Part shown: positions 7,143 through 14,482 of the stretch, one piece after another | Layout: each line of letters begins with the position of its first letter | Position numbering within the stretch: the stretch's first letter is position 1 | Virus record (IMG/VR): IMGVR_UViG_3300028654_000384 | Span: 151,858 to 215,857 of that record | Strand: one strand, 5' to 3' | DNA: 64,000 nucleotides | DNA from: a virus | Position numbers and translations under genes: made by a program | The notes under the pieces: model-generated | What the model was told of the DNA's origin: nothing | Seen by the model: the letters and a program-made list of their open reading frames with translations, nothing else | Databases searched by the model: none

Positions 7143-7366
7143 CTGACTTCCTCCCCTTCGACGGCGTGTCGGTGACACCAGCCCAGCCGTCCGGTCGCCA
7201 GCACCCGGACGCGGAATTCAATCGGGTTCACTTCAACGATGAAGACAAGGCTTCCGGGGCGCAAAGAACCAAGGTTCACGCCGTCCGCGCCGTCGGCGCA
7301 CGTCCACAGCGCCCATGCGCCTCCTTCGAGGTCACCCACCTTCCTGAGTTGACCGGGGGCGATCAC
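7139..7366 (-). CDS. PGxL/GW family protein with two PG motifs
   Basis: 75 residues from a coupled GTG. Near the start IAPGQLRKV, later LRPGSLVFIVEV and VRVLATGRLGWCHRHAV. Two PG-x-L segments in one short chain suggest fusion or strand duplication. Function unknown. Confidence 0.75.
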   Translation of the reverse strand: MIAPGQLRKVGDLEGGAWALWTCADGADGVNLGSLRPGSLVFIVEVNPIEFRVRVLATGRLGWCHRHAVEGEEVR

Positions 7367-7572
7367 CAAAATGCCTCGACGGTCAGCCAACCCAGGCGCC
7401 CTAGGGCAAGAACACAGAAGTAGCCACGGTGCCCGGGGCCCGAGACGATCAAACAGACAGTGCCAGCAGGGAGCCTGGTGCTCCAGTTGGGGCCTGCGTT
7501 TCGCAGTTCATTCATGTCGAGCGCCCACACGGGCCTCTCGGGCCGGGTGATGGTGCCCGGTGATATCATCAT
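7363..7572 (-). CDS. PGxL/GW family protein
   Basis: 69 residues from the ATG overlapping the upstream stop: ISPGTITR, VCLIVSGPG and YFCVLALGRLGWLTVEAF. The long in-frame extension upstream is Arg/His-rich shadow sequence and is excluded. Function unknown. Confidence 0.8.
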   Translation of the reverse strand: MMISPGTITRPERPVWALDMNELRNAGPNWSTRLPAGTVCLIVSGPGHRGYFCVLALGRLGWLTVEAFW

Positions 7573-7784
7573 GCCAGTGCGAGGTAGTGAAGGCAACCGA
7601 TCTGGTCGCCGATGATGACGTCGACATACTCGCCGACGTCGCTGCGCTTGGCGATGATGAGGCACAGGCAACCCACGGCCACATCACCTATGACGTAAGT
7701 CGAGCCTCCGTTATCATTCCTGAACCGCCACAGGGCAAAGTGGGGGCTTTTGACGGCGTGCAGGTCACCCGGAACCAACATCAC
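7569..7784 (-). CDS. PGxL/GW family protein
   Basis: 71 residues starting GTG-ATG (GTGA overlap): LVPGDLHAV, CLCLIIAKRSDVG, then YVDVIIGDQIGCLHYL with G-C instead of G-W. Coupled to both neighbours. Function unknown. Confidence 0.8.
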   Translation of the reverse strand: MMLVPGDLHAVKSPHFALWRFRNDNGGSTYVIGDVAVGCLCLIIAKRSDVGEYVDVIIGDQIGCLHYLALA

Positions 7785-7993
7785 GTGGCGTCCCTCATAC
7801 CGAACGTGTGGAGCCAACCACTGCGTTCCAGGCGCGAGACAAAGACGTGCACGTAGGCACCGTCGAATCCCAATACCAGGCAGACGTCGCCACGCTGCAT
7901 GTCGCCAACCTTCAGGGCACCAAGCCCCCGAAAGTTTCCAGGGTTGCGATCCCACAGGCGGCCGGATCCATCGCAATCGACGACGCGGATCAC
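7781..7993 (-). CDS. PGxL/GW family protein lacking the PG motif
   Basis: 70 residues from the coupled GTG at 7993. The N-terminus (VIRVVDCDGSGRLWDRN) lacks PG, but RGDVCLVLGFDGAYVHVFV and RLERSGWLH are typical. It shares the VFxSRLxRxGW ending with the members at 7990, 8903 and 9404, a distinct branch. Confidence 0.75.
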   Translation of the reverse strand: MIRVVDCDGSGRLWDRNPGNFRGLGALKVGDMQRGDVCLVLGFDGAYVHVFVSRLERSGWLHTFGMRDAT

Positions 7994-8199
7994 GGCACCA
8001 CCCTCCCAGCGCTGGTCCGGAGCCAACCCGCTCGCTGGTGCCGTGAGGCAAAGACACGGATGTACTCACGACGCGGAGGCCAGGCCTCCAACAACAGGCA
8101 GACGTCATCCATGTGGACAACTTCAATCGGCCCGTGCCCATGGGCGGCGCGGGGGAGCTCGGGCCACAGGAAGGCGGTCTGATTGACGAGGAAGATCAC
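7990..8199 (-). CDS. PGxL/GW family protein, VFxSRxxRxGW branch
   Basis: 69 residues from a GTG in a GTGA overlap. VIFLVNQTAFLW opens, DDVCLLLEAWP is the central strand, YIRVFASRHQRAGWLR ends it; PG is missing. Function unknown. Confidence 0.75.
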   Translation of the reverse strand: MIFLVNQTAFLWPELPRAAHGHGPIEVVHMDDVCLLLEAWPPRREYIRVFASRHQRAGWLRTSAGRVVP

Positions 8200-8417
8200 G
8201 ACAGCACCCACTTGTTGAGCCAACCAAAGCAACCTGCAGCGAGGACGAAGACGTAACCACAGTCGCGGTCGACCATGCCCACGATGAGCACCGCACCGTT
8301 GAGTGTAACGTAGCCCCGCTTATTGGTGCCGACTGTGGCCAGTATGGGATCGGTGTCCCACAGCACAGCACCGATGTTGGCGAAGAACAGGGTGCCGGGC
8401 TCGAACCCAGACATCAC
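8196..8417 (-). CDS. PGxL/GW family protein
   Basis: 73 residues (GTG start overlapping the upstream stop; an ATG follows at once): FEPGTLFFA, VLIVGMVD, YVFVLAAGCFGWLNKWVL. A canonical member. Function unknown. Confidence 0.8.
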   Translation of the reverse strand: MMSGFEPGTLFFANIGAVLWDTDPILATVGTNKRGYVTLNGAVLIVGMVDRDCGYVFVLAAGCFGWLNKWVLS

Positions 8418-8659
8418 AACACCTCCAAGTGGAAGGTGTTGAGCCAACCCAACTGACCCTCACCGGTGACGATGAAGGCAAATACCTGCCCGTCTAGTCT
8501 CCTCACGACCTGGGCCGCGGCGAGGGCGACGGTGTTACCAGCAGCGCGCAGGTTCGCGTAGTCAGCACTAGTGATTGAATCAGGCGACGGCACCCGTGGC
8601 CACAACAGGCCACCGAGGGGTGGGACGAGGTGACCGGGTTGAAGTTTGACGGAAGACAA
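8414..8659 (-). CDS. PGxL/GW family protein
   Basis: 81 residues: KLQPGHLVP near the start, FAFIVTGEGQLGWLNTFHL at the end. No ATG or GTG lies near the expected start, so a TTG at 8659, 7 bases after the upstream stop, is proposed. Function unknown. Confidence 0.7.
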   Translation of the reverse strand: MSSVKLQPGHLVPPLGGLLWPRVPSPDSITSADYANLRAAGNTVALAAAQVVRRLDGQVFAFIVTGEGQLGWLNTFHLEVL

Positions 8660-8666
8660 GGTGCAC

Positions 8667-8864
8667 TCACCTGCGACTGCGATAAAAGGCACGCTGGGCA
8701 TCGGGATGATAGGCGACCTTGGCCAGCACCTGAGTGCCCCGCGAGATGTGCCCGGGCAAAAAGGCATAGCGCTCGGCACTGGCACAGTCGAAGGACACGA
8801 TGGTGCCCCTGTCGTCGGTGGTCAGCAGTTCATTGGTTTCGAAAGAAGGGGAGGAGGTGGCCAT
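8667..8864 (-). CDS. Hypothetical protein heading the 8864 chain
   Basis: 65 residues from the ATG at 8864, eight bases past the -10 of the promoter at 8873-8902. It lacks the family strands in their usual order; RGTIVSFDCAS and a late FLPGHISRGTQVL are visible. It may be a rearranged family member or an unrelated leader gene of the chain. Confidence 0.6.
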   Translation of the reverse strand: MATSSPSFETNELLTTDDRGTIVSFDCASAERYAFLPGHISRGTQVLAKVAYHPDAQRAFYRSRR

Positions 8865-8872
8865 GATGGTCA

Positions 8873-8902
8873 ATGGTAAGCCAGTATTGGCACAGTATGC
8901 AC
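8873..8902 (-). promoter_or_regulatory. Promoter of the 8864 chain
   Basis: GTGCAT-18-TACCAT on the minus strand, a weaker match to the common pattern; ATG 8 bases beyond. Confidence 0.55.
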
Positions 8903-9142
8903 TCAGGTGATGTCACACAGGTACCGCAACTTGACCCAACCGCACCGGTGCAAGCGCGAGACAAAGACATAGGCATCATCGACGTCACGGCCGACCGACA
9001 GCACCAGGCAGACATCGTCCACCCGCAGGACCTCGGTGTCAATGCCGTAGCCCGCGCCAGGCCGCGCACCGAGCCACAACAGGTTCACGCTGCAAACCCT
9101 CTTGAGGGTGCCCGGCGGTGAGGAGGAGGAGGAGGGTTGCAT
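8903..9142 (-). CDS. PGxL/GW family protein
   Basis: 79 residues: a Ser-rich start, SPPGTLKRV, DDVCLVLSVG, then AYVFVSRLHRCGWVKL. The ATG overlaps the upstream TGA by one base (TGATG). Same branch as 7781, 7990 and 9404. Function unknown. Confidence 0.8.
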   Translation of the reverse strand: MQPSSSSSPPGTLKRVCSVNLLWLGARPGAGYGIDTEVLRVDDVCLVLSVGRDVDDAYVFVSRLHRCGWVKLRYLCDIT

Positions 9143-9403
9143 CACCGTGATGACCATGACAGAATGTCGTGCCGAACCCAGCCGACCTTCATGAGGCGGG
9201 AGGCAAGGACGCAGACATAGGCGACGTTGCGCTGGTCGGGGGTGACCCCCGGTTGAATGTAGACAACAGCAGACAGGCGTCGCCGGCCCACAAGTCATCG
9301 GTGTGGAGATCCCACAGCCCGGGCCCTCGGGGTGCATGCGACGCCACAGGAGGCCGGGCTGCGCGGTGAAGAACAGGGTCTGGACCGGGGGCATCATCTG
9401 CAT
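9142..9403 (-). pseudogene. Frameshifted PGxL/GW family gene
   Basis: Family strands occur in three successive frames: the start MQMMPPVQTLFFTAQPGLLW in one, WAGDACLLLSTFNRG in a second, and YVCVLASRLMKVGW before the TGA at 9144-9142 in a third. Shifts fall near GAGGGCCCGGGC and CGGGGGTCACCCCC, both homopolymer-rich. It is either a decayed gene or carries two assembly errors. The flanking start (after a TAG) and end (TGATG) are in place. Confidence 0.65.
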
Positions 9404-9760
9404 CTAGACCTCCCCCAAAGAATCGAGGCGAACCCAACAGATTCGCTGCAAACGTGAGACAAAGACACGGGCATAGGACGTGCTCGCGCCGGGAAAGGGA
9501 CTCACTGCCAACAACAGGCAGGTGTCACCCACTTCGAGTGCACTAAGTGCGTCATCGTTCGCCGTGACTGAGCAACCATCGGGCCAGGCAATGACGTGCG
9601 AACAGGCAAACAGCAAGGCGGGGGTCGGATCGGTGAAGACCAACGTACCTGGCCTCGGGAACCGAGGCGCCTTCGGTGGGAGTTTGGCTCCCACTGGCAT
9701 GTCGGTCGTCGTGCGATGAACTCGTTCGTCGTCGGGAATCGACACTGGGGTGATGATCAT
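9404..9760 (-). CDS. PGxL/GW family protein with N-terminal extension
   Basis: 118 residues from the ATG at 9760, which overlaps the stop of a family remnant. A 40-residue polar extension precedes FPRPGTLVF; VGDTCLLLAVS and YARVFVSRLQRICWVRL follow. An internal ATG at 9700 would remove part of the extension. Function unknown. Confidence 0.75.
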   Translation of the reverse strand: MIITPVSIPDDERVHRTTTDMPVGAKLPPKAPRFPRPGTLVFTDPTPALLFACSHVIAWPDGCSVTANDDALSALEVGDTCLLLAVSPFPGASTSYARVFVSRLQRICWVRLDSLGEV

Positions 9761-9876
9761 GGGGCTAGCAACACATCTCGCAGGTCGCTGCGGCCGAGCC
9801 AACCCAGGTGGGGGTTGGACCCGCGCGTTAAGATTGGGCGGGCGTGTGGTCGCACCACACGCAGGCGCGTGCATGT
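9757..9876 (-). pseudogene. 3' remnant of a PGxL/GW family gene
   Basis: An open stretch without a usable start ends HLGWLGRSDLRDVLLAP and a TGA in ATGA overlap with the gene at 9760, exactly like a family C-terminus. The 5' half is missing (in-frame stop just upstream). It marks the outer edge of the array, probably a recombination endpoint. Confidence 0.6.
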
Positions 9877-10300
9877 GATGATTGATCATTTGAGGGTGCG
9901 AGAGGGGCACTGATGTGTGGTAGGCACGTATGGTGATAGGCTACGGTGTCCACGGTTTGACGGGCGCTGGAGGCTGCGTGAAGGGGTGAAAGGGGCACCA
10001 TGAAGCGTGGAGGTGAACCGCGTGACGGCTGAGCATTGCGAGAGCATTCGTAACGAATATATTCGCTGTCGATCTGCGAGGTCGCAGCGAGAGAGCTCGT
10101 CGCCAAGTGAAGTGACTTCACCCATCCCCTCTGCGTCACACGGTGCGTCCGCCAAATCTGCCGCCCACGTGCTCAGTCTGGCTGCTGCAAATAGCCGACC
10201 CAACTGCACCTCCGCTCATGCGGGTGGGATTGTCTCGCACGTTGCTCGCGCATCGCGTCCTTCGTTGCAAGGCGCTGCTGGTCCAGGCATTGGGTGCACC
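9877..10300. other. Non-coding stretch at the array edge
   Basis: No supported gene on either strand. Near 10049-10069 there is a small AT-rich palindromic patch (ATTCGTAACGAAT followed by ATATTCG) flanked by GAGAGC and CGAGGTCGCAGCGAG repeats. It could be a regulatory or replication element; nothing decides this. Confidence 0.4.
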
Positions 10301-10576
10301 TTACACGATGTAGAAGTTGCCGTCGATGCCCAGGTAGCTGCCCACTGCCATGACGCGGCCCAGCGTGTTGTGGCGACGGGCGGCCAGCGACTGCTTGCTG
10401 TGGAAGCTGATGGTGGTGGCTCGCTGTGCCCAGTAGTAGCTCTGGCCATCGACTGCCACCATGGTGGGCTTCCGCTGCAGGGCGGCCTGCAGTGCCTTGG
10501 TCACCGCGTCGTTGGCGACCCAGTGGAGCTTCGCGGTGACGACGGTGATGGGGATGTGGTCTTGTGCGTTCTTCAT
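10301..10576 (-). CDS. Hypothetical protein, 91 residues
   Basis: ATG at 10576 with GGAGCAGAG upstream. The sequence begins KNAQDHIPITVVTAKLHW, contains LQAALQRKPTMVAVDG and a run of basic residues, and ends SYLGIDGNFYIV. Mixed alpha/beta; no family recognised. It stands apart from the coupled arrays. Confidence 0.65.
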   Translation of the reverse strand: MKNAQDHIPITVVTAKLHWVANDAVTKALQAALQRKPTMVAVDGQSYYWAQRATTISFHSKQSLAARRHNTLGRVMAVGSYLGIDGNFYIV

Positions 10577-10854
10577 GGTGGTCTCTGCTCCGGGCGTTGT
10601 GGTGATCTGAAGATGTTCAATTGCTCTCGCGAGCACGTGTCGTGTCGTCGTGCGCCCGACAACAACTCGTGGGTTTGGGCGCACTTCACTCGAGCGCTCG
10701 CTCGCGAGCAGGGGTGTCGTCGAGCGTGTGTGCTCGCATCGCAGGTCGCTACAACGACGCGTGTCGTCCGCCTGCGTGCACCCGAAAGATCGCGTATCGG
10801 GTCGCACGTGGCGCCCGGGCGTGCAGGGGTTTATGCGACCTTACGGGGTGACCC
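10577..10854. other. Non-coding stretch with CTCGCGAG palindromes
   Basis: No convincing gene. It is rich in CGAGC/GCTCG words, with CTCGCGAG near 10626 and GAGCGCTCGCTCGCGAGC near 10690-10710, and a GGGGTGACCCC hairpin near 10845. Possibly a protein-binding region at the strand switch. Confidence 0.35.
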
Positions 10855-11037
10855 CTACGGCACCTCGATGACGTGTGACTGGGCGATGAGGTTGCCGTCG
10901 CTGTCGAGGGTGACGGTGTGGACCCACTGGCCGTCGCAGTACCAGCAGCACTCGAGCTCGATGAGGGGCTCGGTGGGAATGTTGTTGATGAGCCGGGTGT
11001 GCCAGAGGTGGTCACCGGGGCAGAAAGTGGGGTCCAT
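10855..11037 (-). CDS. Small protein related to the PGxL/GW family
   Basis: 60 residues from the ATG placed directly after TAGATC of the promoter at 11044-11073. FCPGDHLWH at residues 5-13 matches the family signature, and VHTVTLDSDGNLIAQSHVI resembles the final strands without G-W. Divergent from the gene at 11158. Confidence 0.7.
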   Translation of the reverse strand: MDPTFCPGDHLWHTRLINNIPTEPLIELECCWYCDGQWVHTVTLDSDGNLIAQSHVIEVP

Positions 11038-11043
11038 GATCTA

Positions 11044-11073
11044 ATCCTACCAGGAACGGGTGGTCTCTTGCAC
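11044..11073 (-). promoter_or_regulatory. Leaderless-type promoter
   Basis: GTGCAA-18-TAGGAT-TAGATC-ATG on the minus strand with a TGG extended -10; palindrome copy 2 begins 7 bp upstream. Confidence 0.85.
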
Positions 11074-11080
11074 TGTCCAT

Positions 11081-11103
11081 GAATTATACCCGGAGTGTAA
11101 TTC
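11081..11103. repeat. Dispersed 23-bp palindrome, copy 2
   Basis: GAATTATACC then CGGAGTGTAATTC, between two divergent promoters. Its centre is 55 bp from the ATG at 11037 and 66 bp from the ATG at 11158. Confidence 0.8.
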
Positions 11104-11121
11104 TGGCAGACAACGTGAGTA

Positions 11122-11151
11122 GTGCAAGTCTCAAGTAAACCGTGGTACAGT
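11122..11151 (+). promoter_or_regulatory. Leaderless-type promoter
   Basis: GTGCAA-18-TACAGT-TAGATC-ATG. Confidence 0.85.
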
Positions 11152-11157
11152 TAGATC

Positions 11158-11403
11158 ATGGACCCCAACAGCAGCTTCGAGATGGAGTGGATCATCTGCA
11201 TCAACTTGCAGCCGGCGCCCTCGGTGATCACCAAGCTACCCAATGTCTACTTGACCAACGTGAACGTCGACACCCGGGTCACCACCAACATCTACCAGGC
11301 GCAGGGTTACCACTACAAGTCAGACGCTCGGGTCGCTGCCGAGCTGACCGGTGTGGTCTACGACATTCGCCGACGACGTGACTTCCGCGCCTCAACGGTG
11401 TAA
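11158..11403 (+). CDS. Hypothetical protein, 81 residues
   Basis: Start fixed by the promoter. Alternating hydrophobic residues (MEWIICINLQPAP, VYLTNVNVDTRVTTNIY) suggest a beta protein, ending in a basic RRRRDF. Its TAA stop forms part of the -35 of the next promoter. Function unknown. Confidence 0.75.
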   Translation: MDPNSSFEMEWIICINLQPAPSVITKLPNVYLTNVNVDTRVTTNIYQAQGYHYKSDARVAAELTGVVYDIRRRRDFRASTV

Positions 11404-11427
11404 ACTCCTCACCGTACGTGGTAGAAT
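11398..11427 (+). promoter_or_regulatory. Promoter overlapping the preceding stop codon
   Basis: GTGTAA-18-TAGAAT; the TAA is the stop of 11158-11403. A leader of about 85 bases follows, containing the hairpin GTGAGGG-CGCTC-CCCTCAC at 11460-11478 and a GGAA before the ATG. Confidence 0.75.
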
Positions 11428-11519
11428 GGTACTTGATGGTGGATGAAGCAGTCCACACAGTGAGGGCGCTCCCCTCACCAGAACTCCCTCCAACAGGAAC
11501 ACAGGAAAAGGAACATCCC

Positions 11520-12152
11520 ATGTCAGACACGCAGAACGACCCGACCAGCACGTCCGAGATCGACAAGGCCATCAACGCTGCCAAGGCACGCAAGGCCGCG
11601 CGCGGTGAGAAGGTCATCTCTGCCGACGGCACCCCCAAGGCCGCGAAGGCGCCCCGGGCACCCCGCGCTCCCAAGGCCACCGACGAGGCCAAGCTCGCCC
11701 TCAAGGCAGCGAAGGCAGCCACCGCCGCCGCCAAACGTGCAGCGCGCCAGGCAAAGAAAGCGGCCGCAGCGCCCAAGGCGACGGCCCACATGAAGAAGGT
11801 CGAGAAGGCCGCCGAGCGCCTAGGCACCCTGTCCGACGCCGCTTCCCTCATCTTCAACGAGGCGACGGCGAGCCTGTCGGCCCTCGAGCTGGGCATCCTC
11901 GCCGGCCACCTGCAGCACTTCAACCGCGTCAAGGCGACGTCCCGCGCCGCGGCGACCCGCCCGTCGGTGGGCCAGACTGTCACCATCGTGTCGGGCGACC
12001 CCCGCTACGTGGGCCGCACGGGCACCGTCACCAAGTCGCAGCGCATCCGCATGTACGTGCAGCTCGACGGCGTCAAGAAACCCGTCTACCTGTTCACCAG
12101 CGACGCAGTCCTCGCGAATGACGAAGCGACCGAACAGTCCGCATCGGCGTGA
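11520..12152 (+). CDS. Ala/Lys-rich histone-like protein with a C-terminal KOW-type segment
   Basis: 210 residues. Residues about 35-100 are a low-complexity Ala/Lys/Pro tract (AKAPRAPRAPKA, AAKRAARQAKKAAAAPKA) like the tails of bacterial histone H1-like proteins. The C-terminus has VGQTVTIVSGDPRYVGRTG, a KOW/SH3-type turn, and KPVYLFTSDAVL. DNA or RNA binding is likely; condensation of phage DNA or a translational role would fit. ATG chosen by GGAA spacing; an in-frame ATG at 11418 lies upstream of the expected transcription start. Confidence 0.7.
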   Translation: MSDTQNDPTSTSEIDKAINAAKARKAARGEKVISADGTPKAAKAPRAPRAPKATDEAKLALKAAKAATAAAKRAARQAKKAAAAPKATAHMKKVEKAAERLGTLSDAASLIFNEATASLSALELGILAGHLQHFNRVKATSRAAATRPSVGQTVTIVSGDPRYVGRTGTVTKSQRIRMYVQLDGVKKPVYLFTSDAVLANDEATEQSASA

Positions 12153-12382
12153 AGGTGATGTTGCAGTGGGTGGTGCCGGCACTCGTCGGCACCACTTTGC
12201 TGTCACCCGCTCAGGCCCACCCGTCTCCCACCCACAATTCGACGACACAGTGTGAGGCCATCAGTGACCCCGACCACCGGCACTTTTGCCGAGCGGTGGT
12301 GGGCCACGACCCCCTCGAGTGCGAGCTGATCCACAACCACGACCTGCGGCAGCTGTGCCGCGCCGAAGCCACACCGAAGTGA
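12149..12382 (+). CDS. Secreted Cys-containing small protein
   Basis: 77 residues from a GTG overlapping the upstream stop (GTGA); an ATG lies three codons in. A signal peptide is visible (LQWVVPALVGTTLLSPAQA, cleavage before HPSP), followed by four Cys in a His/Asp-rich mature part (TTQCEAI, HFCRAVV, LECELI, LCRAEA), which could form two disulfides. Periplasmic; function unknown. Confidence 0.7.
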   Translation: MKVMLQWVVPALVGTTLLSPAQAHPSPTHNSTTQCEAISDPDHRHFCRAVVGHDPLECELIHNHDLRQLCRAEATPK

Positions 12383-12398
12383 AGAGGAGCAACGCCGG

Positions 12399-12698
12399 AT
12401 GACCAGGAAAGAATTCTGCCACCAACTGCTGCTGTCGAACCTGCTGAGCAAGGGCCAGGACTACAACAGAGCCGACAAGCCCACCGAGCCCGAGGTCGAC
12501 GCCGTCAAGCGCCGCTGCACCTTCATCGGCAGGCTGGCGGACGCGGTGCCCATCGGCTTCTTCGATGACGAGCACCCGGGTGCGGTGTCCCTCGGCCTCG
12601 ACGAGAGCGCCGGCCCATTTTGCCCACCGCAGTCCGACGCCACCGACCCACAGGTCACCCTCACCCAGCGCGTCACCGGCAGCATCGATCCCAAATAG
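12399..12698 (+). CDS. Hypothetical protein, 99 residues
   Basis: ATG with GAGGAG upstream. The N-terminal half is helical and charged (RKEFCHQLLLSNLL), then GRLADAVPIGFFDDE and a polar tail. No family recognised. Same transcription unit as the two genes before it. Confidence 0.65.
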   Translation: MTRKEFCHQLLLSNLLSKGQDYNRADKPTEPEVDAVKRRCTFIGRLADAVPIGFFDDEHPGAVSLGLDESAGPFCPPQSDATDPQVTLTQRVTGSIDPK

Positions 12699-12753
12699 GC
12701 CTCCCAAAGTTGAACATTCTTCGGATCACAGATCCAGAAAGTCACGGTGCGCG

Positions 12754-12960
12754 GTGAATAAAAAGGCGAGACAGCTCAACAGCTTCAAGATCAAGGCCTC
12801 GCAGCAGGGGCTGACGAGGGCGCGAGCAGAAAGACTGATCAGCCAGCAGTGGGACACGCTGACCGACGAGCAGCACGCTCAACTGGCCGCCCACAAGAAC
12901 AACCACGTCAAGGTGAAGCTGGCAGTGAAGTTGGCGCAGCAGAAGGCACAGCAGGGATAG
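12754..12960 (+). CDS. Basic helical protein, 68 residues
   Basis: Proposed GTG start (MNKKARQLNSFKIKASQQG). Lys/Gln/Ala-rich helices with EQHAQLAAHKNNHVKVKLAV to the end; probably nucleic-acid binding. The start is uncertain because the frame is open upstream and no clear ribosome site is seen. Confidence 0.55.
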   Translation: MNKKARQLNSFKIKASQQGLTRARAERLISQQWDTLTDEQHAQLAAHKNNHVKVKLAVKLAQQKAQQG

Positions 12961-12987
12961 ATAACGCGCCGAGACCATAAATACAGC

Positions 12988-13263
12988 ATGCACTGGCAAC
13001 CACCCTTCCCGGCGCGCCAACTGGAGCTGCAGTGCCCGAGCTGCGGAGTGCAGGGCCACGTCTGGGCGCGGGTGTCGGCCAGCTACTGCGACGGCGACAC
13101 CGTCGACGCCTACTGCGGGCACTGCCATCAACCCCTCGAGGTGACGGCACGGGTCAGGGTCGCCTTCGTCGATGCCGCGTGCTGTGAGACGGGCTCGGTG
13201 GAGCCGGCGGCCGACGAGCGGGGGATGGACATGCTGCAGCACGACCCGCGGCACCACGGGTGA
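12988..13263 (+). CDS. Zinc-ribbon protein
   Basis: 91 residues. CPSCG at residues 16-20 and YCGHCH at about 47-52 form a two-knuckle zinc ribbon; the rest is polar, with a CCET segment and a His-rich end. Similar ribbons occur in many small phage regulators; the target is unknown. Confidence 0.65.
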   Translation: MHWQPPFPARQLELQCPSCGVQGHVWARVSASYCDGDTVDAYCGHCHQPLEVTARVRVAFVDAACCETGSVEPAADERGMDMLQHDPRHHG

Positions 13264-13581
13264 GCGACCCCCTGAGCGGGCGGCCGGTTGAGGGCCCACC
13301 GCAGAGCCACGGCGGGGCCCCGTCGAGACCCCATGGCCCCACCCCATGGCCCTGGAGGGGCAGGCAACCTTTGTGGGGCCTTTCTGGGGGAGGCTCGAGC
13401 TTGACCTCATCGCACAAATCACGTGCAATTCCCGCGCCTAATCAGCCCATCTGTGTGCATCTGTGTGGCTTTGTGATGTATGATGTAGCGCGAGAGCAGG
13501 TGGGAGTGAAGCTCCCACTTCACCACATTCACCGCGCCCACACGAAAATCCCGTGAAGCAAAGTGAGGCATACTTACCACC
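13264..13581. other. Intergenic region with a promoter and hairpin
   Basis: No gene supported. It holds a GC-rich stretch with duplicated CCCCATGGCCC, the promoter at 13455-13484 and the hairpin GTGGGAG-TGAAG-CTCCCAC at 13500-13518 in the leader of the next gene. Confidence 0.5.
13455..13484 (+). promoter_or_regulatory. Promoter of 13582-13920
   Basis: GTGCAT-18-TATGAT; leader of about 90 bases containing a hairpin. Confidence 0.6.
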
Positions 13582-13920
13582 ATGGACATGACAGCATTTT
13601 GGGCCACCGTCCCGCCGCAAGACAAGTTGGCCGTGGGCCAGCTGAAGAATTCACCTTCGCTGGCCGCGGCCAGGCAGGACTTTCTCGGTGACGCGCCGAC
13701 GGAGTTCGCTTCCACTGTCATCCCCAACATCGGGCCCAGCGGCGCGACGACCGACGACGACGAAGAAGACCTCGCCGAACGCGATCCCGATCAGGAGATC
13801 ACCGACGCCGACGGGCCCTCGGTCAGCGGCGACAAGGCCCTGATGGCCTACCAACCGTCGATCGATGCCCTGTACCTGTGGTACCCCGACGACAAAACTT
13901 GGCGCATGTGGAACTATTGA
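13582..13920 (+). CDS. Acidic hypothetical protein, 112 residues
   Basis: N-terminal half mixed; residues about 54-75 are strongly acidic (TTDDDEEDLAERDPDQE); the end is aromatic (LYLWYPDDKTWRMWNY). Possibly a scaffold or DNA-mimic type protein, but this is speculative. Stop overlaps the next ATG (TGATG). Confidence 0.7.
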   Translation: MDMTAFWATVPPQDKLAVGQLKNSPSLAAARQDFLGDAPTEFASTVIPNIGPSGATTDDDEEDLAERDPDQEITDADGPSVSGDKALMAYQPSIDALYLWYPDDKTWRMWNY

Positions 13921-14372
13921 TGCCGTGCCTTGATGCCGGCATGGCCATTGAAGTGAGTGTCGGGCCCAGGAACTGGGTGACCCTTTTGGGTCATGTCGGT
14001 TCCCGACACTGGCCCTCACCGCGCACCCTGATCCTGTTGCTCACCCTTCTCCAGGTCTCTGCTTGCGGCGGCACCCTGGTTGGGCCCGTCTTCGAGTATC
14101 AGGTGGGGGCACAGCCCCCACCGCCTGCACACCCCACTTCCGGCTTTGCTGCTTCAACGTGGTCGCCGACGAACAGTAACCAGGCCATCGTCTATGCTCA
14201 AGCGGCGACCCCTGCCGCGGTACCGCCCATCCACAAGCGCCACACCACCGTCGCCTCGGTGCAGTGGCCGTGGATCGCCGTCGCCGCCACCGTCCTCGTC
14301 GGCGGCACCCTGGCGGGCCTGGCGGCGTCAGGTTGTTTCGATGGCAACTGTGGCAAGACACTGGGCTGGTGA
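13920..14372 (+). CDS. Lipoprotein with C-terminal membrane segment
   Basis: 150 residues if started at the TGATG overlap. A hydrophobic run TLILLLTLLQVSAC ends in a lipobox (VSAC-GG) near residue 51, unusually far in, so a later start is possible. The mature part is Pro/Thr-rich and ends with a second hydrophobic helix (IAVAATVLVGGTLAGLAASG). The 5' coding region contains a 9-bp inverted repeat (13956-13964 with 14002-14010) around TGACCC-TTTT-GGGTCA, which may control translation. Confidence 0.6.
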   Translation: MPCLDAGMAIEVSVGPRNWVTLLGHVGSRHWPSPRTLILLLTLLQVSACGGTLVGPVFEYQVGAQPPPPAHPTSGFAASTWSPTNSNQAIVYAQAATPAAVPPIHKRHTTVASVQWPWIAVAATVLVGGTLAGLAASGCFDGNCGKTLGW

Positions 14373-14401
14373 CGTGCCCAGCACGTCACGCACCCGGTGC
14401 A

Positions 14402-14425
14402 CCCAAGTCCCTTCGGGACGTTGGG
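14402..14425. repeat. Hairpin element CCCAA-GTCCC-TTC-GGGAC-G-TTGGG
   Basis: Two stacked stems. The same architecture with compensatory changes (GTCGC/GCGAC) occurs at 16403-16426, each time preceded by GCA and followed by a G-G-purine context. Conserved pairing with changed bases supports a selected RNA structure. Confidence 0.6.
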
Positions 14426-14448
14426 CTGGTGATTGTCATGAAGGGACG

Positions 14449-14482
14449 AAATTGCTTCAGTCCTCACGGACTTCAGGACGTG
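14449..14482. repeat. 34-nt repeat (inverted copy at 47924-47957)
   Basis: The reverse complement occurs without mismatch at 47924-47957; both copies abut a 23-bp palindrome. It contains an AGTCC-TCAC-GGACT hairpin, so it may act as a terminator or an insulating element upstream of the promoter. Confidence 0.75.

Noticed and set aside
9142-9403. Programmed frameshifting in the family gene
   Set aside because: No slippery heptamer with a downstream structure is seen and two shifts would be needed; decay or sequencing error is simpler.
10007-11044. A 345-codon plus-strand open frame
   Set aside because: It is antisense to two supported minus-strand genes and the non-coding stretch, has low-complexity Arg/Ala/Ser content and no ribosome site; a GC-rich shadow frame.
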